In this document: positions 25,584 to 34,446 of the stretch, piece by piece
How positions within the stretch are numbered: the stretch's first letter is position 1
How the letters are laid out: the number at the start of each line of letters is the position of its first letter
Program-made: the position numbers and the translations under genes
The notes under the pieces: generated by a model
What the model was told of the DNA's origin: nothing
Seen by the model: the letters and a program-made list of their open reading frames with translations, nothing else
The model's database searches: none
Assembly: GCA_903893795.1 (NCBI GenBank)
Contig: CAITNO010000123.1
Location: 62,001 to 126,000, forward strand
DNA: 64,000 bases
Origin: Candidatus Hydrogenedentota bacterium
Lineage (GTDB): Bacteria > Hydrogenedentota > Hydrogenedentia > Hydrogenedentales > CAITNO01
Direction of reading: 5' to 3'

Positions 25584-28307
25584 ATGAACAACAACAAAGG
25601 TTTTGATGACGGGGACGAACTGCGGCGGCGCGCAGAGGCGGCCACGCGGCAGATCGGGGCGCAGGCGCGCGATTCCGCCGAATGCCTGTCGCCGGAAGAG
25701 CTGGGACAGACGCTTCATGAGCTGCATGTGCACCAGATTGAACTGGAGATGCAGAATGAGGAACTGCGCCGCGCGCAGGTGGAACTGGAGGCCGTGCGGG
25801 CGCGCTATTTCGACCTGTACGACCTGGCACCGGTGGGCTATGTCACCGTCAGCGAGAAGGGGATTATCCTGGAGGGCAACCTCACGGCGGCCACGCTGCT
25901 GGGCGTGGCCCGGGGCGCGCTGGTGGGGCAGCCGGTATCGCGTTTCATTTTCAGCGAGGACCAGGACATTCATTACCGTCACCGAAAAGCGCTGTTTGCC
26001 AGGGGAGAAGCGCAGTCCTACGAAATGCGAATGTTGCGTGAGGGCAGCACGCCGTTCTGGGCCCAACTGGAGGCAACGCCTGCGCGGGGTGAAAACGGGG
26101 CGGCAACGCTTTGCCGTATTGCGCTCAGCGACATCACGGCCCGAAAGTTCCTGGAGGAGGCGCGCGCCCTGTCGGCGGGTCTGCTGGGGCTGGTGGACGC
26201 GCCGGGCGACCTGCATGAATACATGGCGGGACTGGTCGCCTCCCTGAAGGACTGGTCGGGCTGTGACGCCGTGGGCATACGCCTGCGCGACGGCGACGAT
26301 TTTCCCTACTATGAGACCCACGGCTTTTCGTCCGCCTTTGTGCGGGAGGAGAGCCGGCTTTGCGCGTCCGCTCCCAACGGCGAATTCCTGCGCGATGGGG
26401 CGGGCACGGCCCTGCTGGAGTGCATCTGCGGGACGGTGCTGTCGGGGCGTTATGACCCCGCCAAACCCTTCTTTACAGACCGGGGCAGCTTCTGGTGCAA
26501 CGGCACCTCGGTGCTGCGCCCCTGTTTGAGCGAGGCGGAACTGCAGACCCACATACGCAACCGGTGCAACACCGAGGGGTACGAATCGGTCGCGCTGGTT
26601 CCCCTGCGCGCGGGTCAGGAACTATTCGGACTCCTTCAGTTCAACGACCGGAACCCGGACCGGTTCACACCCGGTCTAATCGTTCACTTCGAAAACATGG
26701 CCGAAAGCGTGGCCATTGCTTTGTCACGTCGAAAATCCGCAGAGGCGCTGCGGCAGAGCGAGGAACGGAACCGGACCATCCTGCAAACGGCCATGGACGG
26801 CTTTTGGGTGGCGGACACGCAGGGGCGCCTGCTGGAGGTCAATGAGGCCATCTGCCGGATGAGCGGTTACAGCGAACAGGAACTGCTGGTCCTGGGCATC
26901 CCCGACCTGGAAGCCAGCGAAACGAAAGAAATCAGCACCGCCCATTTCCAGAAGGTCATCACGCAGGGCGAAGACCGGTTTGAGACCCGTCTCCGGCGCA
27001 AGAACGGAACCCTTATTGACGTTGAGGTCAGCGTCCAGCACAAGGCCGGGGAAGACGGGCGTTTTGTGGCATTTGTGCATGACATCAGCCAGCGAAAGCA
27101 GGCCGAGGAGGAGCGGGCCGCACTGGAAGAGCGGCTCGGGCAGGCCGAGAAGATGGAATCGGTGGGCCGGCTTGCGGGCGGGGTGGCCCATGATTTCAAC
27201 AACATGCTCGCCGTGATCCTCGGCTACGCGGAGGTGGCCCTGGGCAAGGTGGACCCCTGCCAGCCCCTTTACGAGGATCTTCAGGAAATCCGAAAGGCGG
27301 CCGTTCGCTCGGCCGATTTGACCCGGCAACTGCTGGGTTATGCCCGCAAACAGACGGTCATGCCCGTACTGCTGGATTTGAACGAAACCGTGTCCGGGAT
27401 GCTCAAAATGGTGCAGCCGCTCATTGGCGAGGACATTCATCTCGTTTGGAGTCCGGCTGCGGACCTGTGGCCGGTCATGATGGACCCGTCGCAGATCGGC
27501 CAGATCCTCACCAATCTTTGCGTCAACGCGCGGGATGCGATTTGCGATGTGGGCCGACTGACCATAGAGACGACCAACCGGGTCTGCGATGACTTTTATT
27601 GTGCGTTCCGCCCCGATTTCGCGCCCGGCGACTATGTGCTCCTGGTGGTGACCGACAACGGCCGCGGCATGGACAGGGAAACGATGGACAAGGTCTTCGA
27701 ACCCTTCTTCACCACCAAAGGGGTGGGCAAGGGCACGGGCCTGGGCCTGGCGACCCTCTACGGCATCGTCAAGCAGAACCACGGCTTCATCAACGTTTAC
27801 AGCGAACTGGGCCAGGGAACGGTGTTCACGGTCTACCTGCCCCGGTACGTGGGGAAAGAGGATTCGGCACCGGCGGAAACCGTGGCGGCGAAGGTGCCGC
27901 ACGGCGGTGAAACCGTGCTGCTGGTGGAGGACGAGGCGGCGGTGCTGAAACTGAGTTCGCGGATGCTCCGGGAATTGGGCTACACCGTGCTGGCGGCGGA
28001 GAGTCCCGGCGAGGCCCTTCGTTTAGCCGGGAAACACCACGAAGCAATCGGCCTGATGGTGACCGACGTGATCATGCCGGAAATGAACGGCCACCAACTG
28101 GCCCAGAAACTCCAAGTCCTATACCCCGGTCTCAAGTGCCTGTTCATGTCGGGCTATACGGCCAGCGTGATCGCCCAGCACGGCGTGCTGGACAAGGGCA
28201 CCCATTTCATCCAGAAGCCCTTCTCCATGCCCGACCTGGCCGCCAAGGTGCGTGAGGCACTGGCCGTGCCGGATGCGGCGGGCGTGGGTGCGGGGGTGGG
28301 GGCATAG
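25584..28307 (+). CDS. PAS-GAF-PAS hybrid sensor histidine kinase with receiver domain
   Basis: This 907-residue cytoplasmic protein has no membrane segment. PAS1 lies at about 70-190 ([18 protein letters not shown]). A GAF-like domain follows at about 195-385 (including [17 protein letters not shown] and [19 protein letters not shown]), then PAS2 at about 390-515. The dimerisation/phosphoacceptor box is [18 protein letters not shown] with His near 536. The ATPase domain shows N-box [10 protein letters not shown]1 [10 protein letters not shown]-box EPFFTTKG and G2 GTGLGLAT. The C-terminal receiver (780-895) has the acidic pair VEDEA, phospho-Asp in [11 protein letters not shown] and Lys in IQKPF. 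It starts 16 bp after the CheB-CheR gene with GGGGG before ATG, so the pair is an operon. Confidence 0.94.
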   Translation: MNNNKGFDDGDELRRRAEAATRQIGAQARDSAECLSPEELGQTLHELHVHQIELEMQNEELRRAQVELEAVRARYFDLYDLAPVGYVTVSEKGIILEGNLTAATLLGVARGALVGQPVSRFIFSEDQDIHYRHRKALFARGEAQSYEMRMLREGSTPFWAQLEATPARGENGAATLCRIALSDITARKFLEEARALSAGLLGLVDAPGDLHEYMAGLVASLKDWSGCDAVGIRLRDGDDFPYYETHGFSSAFVREESRLCASAPNGEFLRDGAGTALLECICGTVLSGRYDPAKPFFTDRGSFWCNGTSVLRPCLSEAELQTHIRNRCNTEGYESVALVPLRAGQELFGLLQFNDRNPDRFTPGLIVHFENMAESVAIALSRRKSAEALRQSEERNRTILQTAMDGFWVADTQGRLLEVNEAICRMSGYSEQELLVLGIPDLEASETKEISTAHFQKVITQGEDRFETRLRRKNGTLIDVEVSVQHKAGEDGRFVAFVHDISQRKQAEEERAALEERLGQAEKMESVGRLAGGVAHDFNNMLAVILGYAEVALGKVDPCQPLYEDLQEIRKAAVRSADLTRQLLGYARKQTVMPVLLDLNETVSGMLKMVQPLIGEDIHLVWSPAADLWPVMMDPSQIGQILTNLCVNARDAICDVGRLTIETTNRVCDDFYCAFRPDFAPGDYVLLVVTDNGRGMDRETMDKVFEPFFTTKGVGKGTGLGLATLYGIVKQNHGFINVYSELGQGTVFTVYLPRYVGKEDSAPAETVAAKVPHGGETVLLVEDEAAVLKLSSRMLRELGYTVLAAESPGEALRLAGKHHEAIGLMVTDVIMPEMNGHQLAQKLQVLYPGLKCLFMSGYTASVIAQHGVLDKGTHFIQKPFSMPDLAAKVREALAVPDAAGVGAGVGA

Positions 28308-28599
28308 GGCGCATGGCATTTGCGTGCCCTCGTAATCGGGTTCAGGAAAATGTGTGCCTCGTGATCGGGATTAGGCAAATGTGCGCCCCGTCTTCCGGAA
28401 CCCCAACGGGGTTCTGGAACACAGCCCGGGGTTGGCGGGAGGCGCAGCGAAGCGAAGCCGGACGCCTACCCCGGGTAACGGGCGCCCCCCTCCCCTCTTT
28501 ACGCTGAAAGCGTTGTGTTGCGTCGTGGGAAGGCTCTTGTCCCCGGTCATTGTGTTGGTGGCATATGGGGAAATGCCGCTATCCCAGGCTGCGCCCCCA
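28308..28599. repeat. Convergent intergenic region carrying a dispersed repeat
   Basis: It contains two tandem-like phrases (CCTCGTAATCGGGTTCAGG and CCTCGTGATCGGGATTAGG, about 36 bp apart). It also has AACCCCAACGGGGTT, GGGCCCGGGG-type palindromes and GCTGAAAGCG. No gene is present; the open frame across it is incidental. It separates the converging kinase and TPR genes. Confidence 0.55.
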
Positions 28600-29853
28600 T
28601 CATCCGTAGGTGGTCGCGACGTCCTTCTCAATGCCGGGGTAGGTCTTGCGGTAGATCTCCCGCAGGGCGTCGTCCATCTTCTGTCCCTTGCCCACGGACT
28701 GGAGCAGTGTGATCATTTTGGCCCGGCCGTAGCGGGTCCAGAGCAGGTCCACGGTGGCATGGGCCTGGGCGTAGGCCAGGCCCACGGCATCCTTGTCCAG
28801 CTTGCCGATGCGCGTCGTTTCCAGGCCCTTCAGGGACAGGGGCGCGCCTTCGCGGTAGAGCTTTTGCAGCGTCTTGATGCGGTCCTGATCCAGGGTGCGG
28901 GAAAGCGTTTCGGCCAGTCCCTCATTGACCCACCAGGGCGGCTCGTCGCCGGTGATGTGCTTGACCACAACATGGACATATTCGTGGGTCAGGCGCCGCC
29001 GGATTTCGTCGATGGGCAGCCAGTTTCCCGCGCCGTCGGCCAGGGGGGCGCGAATCTTTCCATCGTAGAGGGCGCCGACATAGTCGGCGGTCTTGGTGGC
29101 TTCGCCAAACTGCTTGGCGTCGTACAGGATGACGTAGATGGGCGACGGCGGGTATACACCCCCAAATTCACGGCCGATGTCGATAAAGGCGCGGTCCAGA
29201 ATTCCGATCACCTGGGTCCGCAGGGCGGCCGGGATCTCGGGGGGATAACTTACCTGGAAGTGGCGCGATTTGTAGCGGCCAAAGTCGTTTTCAACGGACT
29301 GCTCACGAAATGCCTTGTCGTAGCGCTCCTTCAATTCGGGGCGCTTGGGGTCCATCTCCAGCACGTAGTCCCACTGGGCGCGGGCGGAGGACAAATCGTT
29401 GTCGCGATAGTAGGCGTAGCCAAGCATTTCGTGGGCGGTGAGTTCGCCGGGTTTGACGGTGATGGCCTTTTCCAGCTTTTCGATGGCGCGGTTCAGTTCA
29501 TCGAGGCGCAGGTAATAGGCACCGGCCTGCACCAGGGGGGACGGGTTCACGGGGTCCAGCGTCGCGGCGCTTTCGGCGTGGCCTACGGCCTCGCGGTAGT
29601 CCCCTTTCTTTGCCAGTTCATTTCCCAGGCTCTGGTGCGCGTTGCACAGATTCCTTTTGACGACGTTCGGGTCGACATTTCCCGCCTTGGCCTTGTCAAA
29701 ATAGCCTATCGCGGCTTCGAATTCGCCCTTGTTGTAGGCCTGCACCCCGGCGTTGTTAAATTCGACCGAAGCAGTGTCCGCCGCGACGGCCGCTACTGTC
29801 GCGGTGAGCGCGGCAAGGAAGGCCAGCAGGATGGGAAGGGGCTTAAGCGTCAT
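28600..29853 (-). CDS. Secreted TPR protein with gluzincin (peptidase MA-like) domain
   Basis: This 417-residue protein has a signal peptide at 1-25 (LPILLAFLAALTATVAAVAA). TPR repeats run from about 28-190 (FNNAGVQAYNKGEFEAAIGY, LGYAYYRDNDLSSARAQW). A metallopeptidase MA-like domain follows, with the zinc motif LTHEYVHVVVKH (HExxH) near residue 292 and the third ligand Glu in WWVNEGLAE about 20 residues on. It probably acts in the periplasm or at the cell surface. The start overlaps the RidA stop (ATGA), so the two are co-translated. Confidence 0.86.
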   Translation of the reverse strand: MTLKPLPILLAFLAALTATVAAVAADTASVEFNNAGVQAYNKGEFEAAIGYFDKAKAGNVDPNVVKRNLCNAHQSLGNELAKKGDYREAVGHAESAATLDPVNPSPLVQAGAYYLRLDELNRAIEKLEKAITVKPGELTAHEMLGYAYYRDNDLSSARAQWDYVLEMDPKRPELKERYDKAFREQSVENDFGRYKSRHFQVSYPPEIPAALRTQVIGILDRAFIDIGREFGGVYPPSPIYVILYDAKQFGEATKTADYVGALYDGKIRAPLADGAGNWLPIDEIRRRLTHEYVHVVVKHITGDEPPWWVNEGLAETLSRTLDQDRIKTLQKLYREGAPLSLKGLETTRIGKLDKDAVGLAYAQAHATVDLLWTRYGRAKMITLLQSVGKGQKMDDALREIYRKTYPGIEKDVATTYG

Positions 29854-30239
29854 GCGTCCGCAACCAGGGCTATCGCTTCAATCTCAACCTGAATGTCCAT
29901 CGGCAGCCTTCCGGCCTGAATGCAGGTGCGCGCCGGAAAGTTCTGGGTGAAGAATTCCTTGTAAATCTCGTTGAACCGGCCAAAATTGTTCATGTCGGCC
30001 AGGTACACGTTGACCTTTACGACCCGTTCCAGGCTTGACCCGGCGTCCTCCAGAATGTCGCGCAGATTAATGAAGGTTGCGCGGGCCTCCTCTTCAATGG
30101 TGCCGCGCAATACGCCATTGCCGTCCTTTTTCATGGGGCCCTGTCCCGAAACAAAGAGGAAGGGTCCGGCGGCGACGGCGTGCGAGTAGGGGCCGGCGGC
30201 GGGGGCGCCGTGGGGCGCAAAAATACAGGTCTTCTCCAT
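29850..30239 (-). CDS. RidA/YjgF/TdcF-family enamine/imine deaminase
   Basis: This is 129 residues from ATG 30239 (AGAGGTG nine bases upstream). The family pattern is complete: APAAGPYSHAV, FVSGQG, NLRDILEDAGSSLERVVKVNVYL, and PARTCIQAGRLP, with the substrate-binding Arg near residue 106 and the final Glu in VEIEAIA. RidA proteins hydrolyse reactive 2-aminoacrylate and related imines. An upstream frame extension to 30305 lacks a ribosome site and family similarity. It is the first gene of the pair with the TPR metallopeptidase. Confidence 0.92.
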   Translation of the reverse strand: MEKTCIFAPHGAPAAGPYSHAVAAGPFLFVSGQGPMKKDGNGVLRGTIEEEARATFINLRDILEDAGSSLERVVKVNVYLADMNNFGRFNEIYKEFFTQNFPARTCIQAGRLPMDIQVEIEAIALVADA

Positions 30240-30319
30240 GTTGGTCTCACCTCTGGTTGGGTTTGTTAAACAGTACCACGCATCCCGCGTATTGCGCAAA
30301 CGCATTAAGTACAGTGGAG

Positions 30320-30333
30320 AGTTGACAGTTGAC
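30320..30333. repeat. Heptanucleotide repeat (AGTTGAC)2
   Basis: Two perfect tandem copies lie between the ridA-like and kinase genes. This is the complement-related unit of the repeat at 9376-9391. Confidence 0.5.
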
Positions 30334-30390
30334 AGGCGATAATAATAAGGATTAATCGGAATTATCGGTTTATTCAGGCGAATCCCACTT

Positions 30391-31956
30391 TTATTTGTCT
30401 GCCGGGGTGTTATCCTGGGGTTGGGCGGTGAAAACGATGGTGAAACGGCTCCCTTTTCCCTCCTCGCTTTCCACTTCCAGCCGGGTCCCGTTGAGTTCGG
30501 CGAGCCTTTTTGAGAGGGTCAGCCCCAGCCCGATTCCCCTTGGTTTGGTGGTCACGAGGGGGTCGAATATCTTGCCCGCCAGTTCTTGGGACATGCCGAT
30601 GCCCGTGTCAATCACGTCCAGGAGGACGTTTTGGCCCTCCTGCCGCCCGGCCAGCACCAAACGCCCCCCGTCGGGCATGGCCTGCACGGCGTTGGCGGTG
30701 AGATTGGCGAGCACCAGGGTCATTTGCCGCAGATCAACGTACACGGGGGGCAGGTCTTCGGGTATTTCGGTGTGTACCTCTATGCCCTCTGAGGGGTCCA
30801 GCCGTGACACGCCCCCGCTGATCAGTTCCTGGATGTTGAGGAATCTTTTCTCCGGGGGCCGGTTTCTTGAAATCTCCAGCAGATCACAGATGATTCGCTC
30901 AGAATTGCGCACCTCCCGGGCGATCATTTCGAGATAATCCCTGACCCGGTCATCCGGGTTCTCGATGACGGCCTGGAGGAAGTAGATGGCGTTCGAGATG
31001 ACGCCCAGCGGGTTGCGCAATTCGTGACCGACGCTTCCGGCAAACTGGCCGAGCGTGGCGAGCCGTTCCTTTCGGATGAGTTCCTCCTGGGCCTCGCGCA
31101 GCTCGTGGGTGCGCGCCACGACCTCCTCTTCGAGGCGTTCCGAGTCGGCCCTGACGGCCTCCTCAACCCGTTTTCGGTCGGTGATGTCACTAAACACCAC
31201 AAGTTCTTTGGCTCCGATACGGGCACCGAAAATCTCGGTGACCCGAACCGAGCCGTCCTTGCAGGTCACGCGGTATTCATTGGGCTTGATGGCTCCGGCA
31301 CCCTCTTTGGGCGTGACGCTGTCCTGCCACAGGTTCATGACCTCGCCGCGGTATTGCGGGTCGGGATAGGCGCGCCGCCACCACTGTTCCATGGTGGGCA
31401 TGTCCTCGCGGGAGTAGCCAAACACGCGGGTGAACTGGACATTGACGAATTCCACCTCGCCGGACCTGTTCGAGACGGCAATGGGTATGGGGGCGCGTTC
31501 TGTCAGGAGTTTGAAGTTTTCCACGTTCTCGCGCAGCACCTTTTCGGCCCGCTTGCGCTCCGTAATGTCCTCAAACACGGTGCCGAAGGTGTCCTGCCCC
31601 ATGGAGAAGGCGGACACCTTGAAATGCCTGCGCAGGGGTTCGAAGTAGGCCTCGAAAGAGGTGGACACGCCGCTTTGCGCTACCTGGCTGTACACCTCAA
31701 GACAGGGCGCTGCTTCTGCCCCGTATAGCGCGCTGGCGAGGGCGCCCCTGGCCTGTGCGGCATCGATCCCAGTCTGCTTGGAGTAGGCCGGGTTGGCGTC
31801 GATGATCCGGTAGTCCTCGGCCTCGCCGCGCTCATTGCGCACGAGTTCATGAATGGCCACACCCTCGGTCATGGCATTGAAGAGCGCGTGAAAGTTCGCC
31901 TCGCCGGATGTCGGCGCATTGGCCCCGCAAGGATTATCGTGTCTGCTTCCGTCCAT
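30391..31956 (-). CDS. PAS-domain sensor histidine kinase
   Basis: This 521-residue protein has no membrane segments. Two PAS domains cover about 20-140 and 145-275, each ending in a typical DITERKRAE/DITDRKRVE linker. A coiled coil (EEEVVARTHELREAQEELIRK) leads into the phosphoacceptor box GQFAGSVGHELRNPLGVIS, His near 315. The ATPase region shows NLTANAVQAM (N-box with Val between Ala and Gln), DTGIGMS and GIGLGLTLSKRL. No receiver or adjacent regulator is present, so its partner is elsewhere. It diverges from the Dabb gene. Confidence 0.92.
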   Translation of the reverse strand: MDGSRHDNPCGANAPTSGEANFHALFNAMTEGVAIHELVRNERGEAEDYRIIDANPAYSKQTGIDAAQARGALASALYGAEAAPCLEVYSQVAQSGVSTSFEAYFEPLRRHFKVSAFSMGQDTFGTVFEDITERKRAEKVLRENVENFKLLTERAPIPIAVSNRSGEVEFVNVQFTRVFGYSREDMPTMEQWWRRAYPDPQYRGEVMNLWQDSVTPKEGAGAIKPNEYRVTCKDGSVRVTEIFGARIGAKELVVFSDITDRKRVEEAVRADSERLEEEVVARTHELREAQEELIRKERLATLGQFAGSVGHELRNPLGVISNAIYFLQAVIENPDDRVRDYLEMIAREVRNSERIICDLLEISRNRPPEKRFLNIQELISGGVSRLDPSEGIEVHTEIPEDLPPVYVDLRQMTLVLANLTANAVQAMPDGGRLVLAGRQEGQNVLLDVIDTGIGMSQELAGKIFDPLVTTKPRGIGLGLTLSKRLAELNGTRLEVESEEGKGSRFTIVFTAQPQDNTPADK

Positions 31957-32197
31957 GATTTCGCCCCAGCATGTGTCCGAACCCTGTGATCCGACCGTTT
32001 CATTTTCCGGTGCGGTCTGCGGGGCACGGCGAAATGTGCAGCCTGTGCGGCAGACCTCCTACCACTTTGATTATACACAACTCCCGTCGGCGGCGTTTTC
32101 ACCCCGGTTTACTTTTCCGGCGCGGAACGGGGTAGAATGTACCCATCGGGGAGACCATCCCCGCGGGGACCAACCCATAACCGCTGGAGAACATGAC

Positions 32198-32608
32198 ATG
32201 AAACTCGCCGCCATTACTTCCATCGTTCTTGTAATCACCCTGGGCTGCTGCGCTTTTGTGGCTTTTTCAGGGTCAGCCTTCGCCGCCAACGGCGGCAAGC
32301 CCGCGGGATTGCGGCATGTGGTGCTGTTCAAGTTCAAGGACAGCGCAACGCCGGAGAACGTTGCAACGGTGGAAAAGGCGTTTGCCGCGCTGCCGAAAAA
32401 TATAGACGTGGTTCGCGATTATGAGTGGGGCACGAATGTGAGCCCGGAGAACCTGAACCAGGGCTACACGCACTGCTTCCTGCTGACCTTTGACAGCGCC
32501 CGGGACCGGGATGCCTATTTGGTGCATCCGGCCCACAAGGAATTTGGCAAGCTTCTCGGACCTTTTCTGGACAAGGTGACCGTGGTGGATTTTGAGCCGA
32601 AGCGATAG
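32198..32608 (+). CDS. Exported Dabb (stress-responsive alpha/beta-barrel) domain protein
   Basis: This is 136 residues from ATG 32198 (GGAGA eight bases upstream). A signal peptide at 1-29 (ITSIVLVITLGCCAFVAFSGSAFA) precedes a single Dabb domain: LRHVVLFKFKDSATPENV, YTHCFLLTFDSARDRDAYLVHPAHKEFG and VVDFEPKR. Dabb domains form dimeric ferredoxin-like barrels; exported versions of unknown function are frequent in planctomycete-type genomes. The 240-bp divergent gap to the kinase holds no other feature I can support. Confidence 0.88.
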   Translation: MKLAAITSIVLVITLGCCAFVAFSGSAFAANGGKPAGLRHVVLFKFKDSATPENVATVEKAFAALPKNIDVVRDYEWGTNVSPENLNQGYTHCFLLTFDSARDRDAYLVHPAHKEFGKLLGPFLDKVTVVDFEPKR

Positions 32609-32710
32609 GCCGGAGGTGCATTTTGCCCCGTTCCGAGAATAGGCCCCCCTTCCCCAGTGTTCATTCCATCATAAGAGTTGAATGGCACTTCGAGAAAGGA
32701 GGTTGCCTGA

Positions 32711-33382
32711 ATGTTGACAAGTCTCAAGTCTCTTTTGGGATACCGACTCCGCGCTGTGGACGGCCCCATTGGCAAGGTGCGGGATTTCCACTTTGACAAC
32801 GGAAGCTGGGCGTTGCGGCATATGGCGGCGTCCACCCATGTCCATTTCCCCTGGCCGGTGGTGCTGATTGAACCCAAAGCCATCGGACGGCCTGACTGGG
32901 TGGAACAGATGCTTCCGGTGTTTCACACCATGCAGGAGCTGCGCGAGGCGCCCCGGCTTTCCCATGATCCGCCACTGTACAAGCAGGTCTACGACCGGAC
33001 GGTGAACTTCAACGGGTTTATCCCCCACTGGACACCCGTTAGCGATGTGCCGGGAACGGAGACCCATTTCGTGCCCCAAGACCCGGTGCAACTGAGGAGT
33101 CTGACCCATTTGCTCGGCTATCGCGTGCATGCGGAGCTGGAGCTGGTGGGCCATGTGCATGACTTCCTGGCCGACGACGACTGGAACATTCGCGGCCTGG
33201 TGGCCCGGTTGGAACTGTTCATCGGCGAACGCTTCGTGGCGGTGGCCACCGAGGAAGTCACGGACATCAACTTCTCCGAGCAGTTCCTGCGGCTGTCGCT
33301 TGAACGGTCGGCACTGGAAACGGCGCCGGAGTACAATCCGCTTCAGCCACGGCAACCCGATGTGGCCGTCATGCGGCATTGA
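32711..33382 (+). CDS. PRC-barrel-like domain protein, duplicated
   Basis: This is 223 residues from ATG 32711 with a strong AAAGGAGG nine bases upstream. The N-terminal half (SLLGYRLRAVDGPIGKVRDFHFD) and the C-terminal half (HLLGYRVHAELELVGHVHDFLAD) are related copies of a PRC-barrel-type strand pattern. The second is followed by NIRGLVARLEL and EVTDINFSEQFLRL. Such proteins bind RNA or photosystem/ribosome partners in known cases; in heterotrophs the role is unclear. No signal peptide is present. It converges with tcdA. Confidence 0.8.
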   Translation: MLTSLKSLLGYRLRAVDGPIGKVRDFHFDNGSWALRHMAASTHVHFPWPVVLIEPKAIGRPDWVEQMLPVFHTMQELREAPRLSHDPPLYKQVYDRTVNFNGFIPHWTPVSDVPGTETHFVPQDPVQLRSLTHLLGYRVHAELELVGHVHDFLADDDWNIRGLVARLELFIGERFVAVATEEVTDINFSEQFLRLSLERSALETAPEYNPLQPRQPDVAVMRH

Positions 33383-33421
33383 AAAACAAGGCAGGGTGCC
33401 GCGCGGTGGGACCATCTGACG

Positions 33422-34201
33422 TCAAGTGCCGCAAGAAGCGTTGATTCCGGCCAAGTCCTTGATGACTTCTCCGGCGAGGATGAACCCGGCAACGGGCGGA
33501 ACGAAGGAGATGCTGGCGGGGATTTGACGCTTCTCGCTGCACTTGCGGCCGTTGTCACTGTTGCAGACGCAGGCAAGCTTGCAGGTGAGCACCTCTGCCT
33601 CAAGAGGTTTGCGAGGAAGTTCCTCTGAAAATACCACCTTAAGTGTGGTGACGTTCCTCTTGCGGAGTTCATTGCGCATGACCTTGGCCAGGGGGCAGTT
33701 CTTGGTCTTGTACAGGTCGGTAACGACGAACCTGGTCGGGTCCAGCTTGTTGCCCGTGCCCATGCAGCTTATGAGGGGGATGGCGCGGGTGAAGCAGTAT
33801 TCAATAAGGGCGAGCTTTGCCGTGATGGTGTCTATGGCGTCAATCACATAGTCCACTGTTTCGTCGATGAGTTCGCCAATGTTCGCGGGGGTGATGCAGA
33901 GGCAGCGGGCGTCCACGACAATCTGCTTGTCAATTTCATGGACCCGTTCCTTAATGACTTCGACCTTTTCCCGGCCAATGGTTGCCGTGGTCGCGCAGAG
34001 CTGCCGGTTGATGTTGGTCAGGCACACGGTGTCGTCGTCCACCACCAGCAGATGGCCCACGCCGCACCGGGCCAGCGCCTCGACGGACCAGCTTCCGACG
34101 CCGCCAATACCCAGCACGGCGACTTTCTTGTGGCGCAGCAGGTCGAGGCATTCCTTGCCTATGAGCAGTTCGGTGCGGGACAGGGCGTGTTGTCTGGCCA
34201 T
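33422..34201 (-). CDS. tcdA: tRNA threonylcarbamoyladenosine dehydratase (TcdA/CsdL, ThiF-like E1 fold)
   Basis: This is 259 residues starting at ATG 34201 (MARQHALSRTELLIG). The E1-like ATP-binding motif is VLGIGGVGSWSVEALARCGV, followed by VVDDDTVCLTNINRQ. The segment DAIDTITAKLALIEYC and the Cys-rich FSEELPRKPLE...LACVCNSDNGRKCSEK region match TcdA. It adenylates and cyclises t6A37 to ct6A37 in tRNA. The last residues (VPPVAGFILAGEVIKDLAGI) are the membrane-associating tail of the family. It diverges from the GH106-like gene. Confidence 0.9.
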   Translation of the reverse strand: MARQHALSRTELLIGKECLDLLRHKKVAVLGIGGVGSWSVEALARCGVGHLLVVDDDTVCLTNINRQLCATTATIGREKVEVIKERVHEIDKQIVVDARCLCITPANIGELIDETVDYVIDAIDTITAKLALIEYCFTRAIPLISCMGTGNKLDPTRFVVTDLYKTKNCPLAKVMRNELRKRNVTTLKVVFSEELPRKPLEAEVLTCKLACVCNSDNGRKCSEKRQIPASISFVPPVAGFILAGEVIKDLAGINASCGT

Positions 34202-34446
34202 GAATAGGGGTTCCTGATGCTGCCTGCCGGAAGTTCTGGTGGCGCTTTGCAAGAGTATAATCGATTCTGCCCCGGTCGGGGAATGGTGGATTGCACTCCA
34301 GTTGCCGCTCCACCCCAGCGTCCCTGACGGTTTTGTTTGTGCTTTCGCCCCCGCATCCTCTATCGTATCGTGGCCTTGCTTTTGACGGGGGTGGTCCCCC
34401 GCAGGAAACGTTTCAAACCATCATCATTGAGAGGAATACCGCCGCC

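Noticed and set aside
28381-29892. 503-codon plus-strand frame opposite the TPR metallopeptidase
   Set aside because: It runs through a dispersed repeat and antisense to a protein with a clear HExxH motif.
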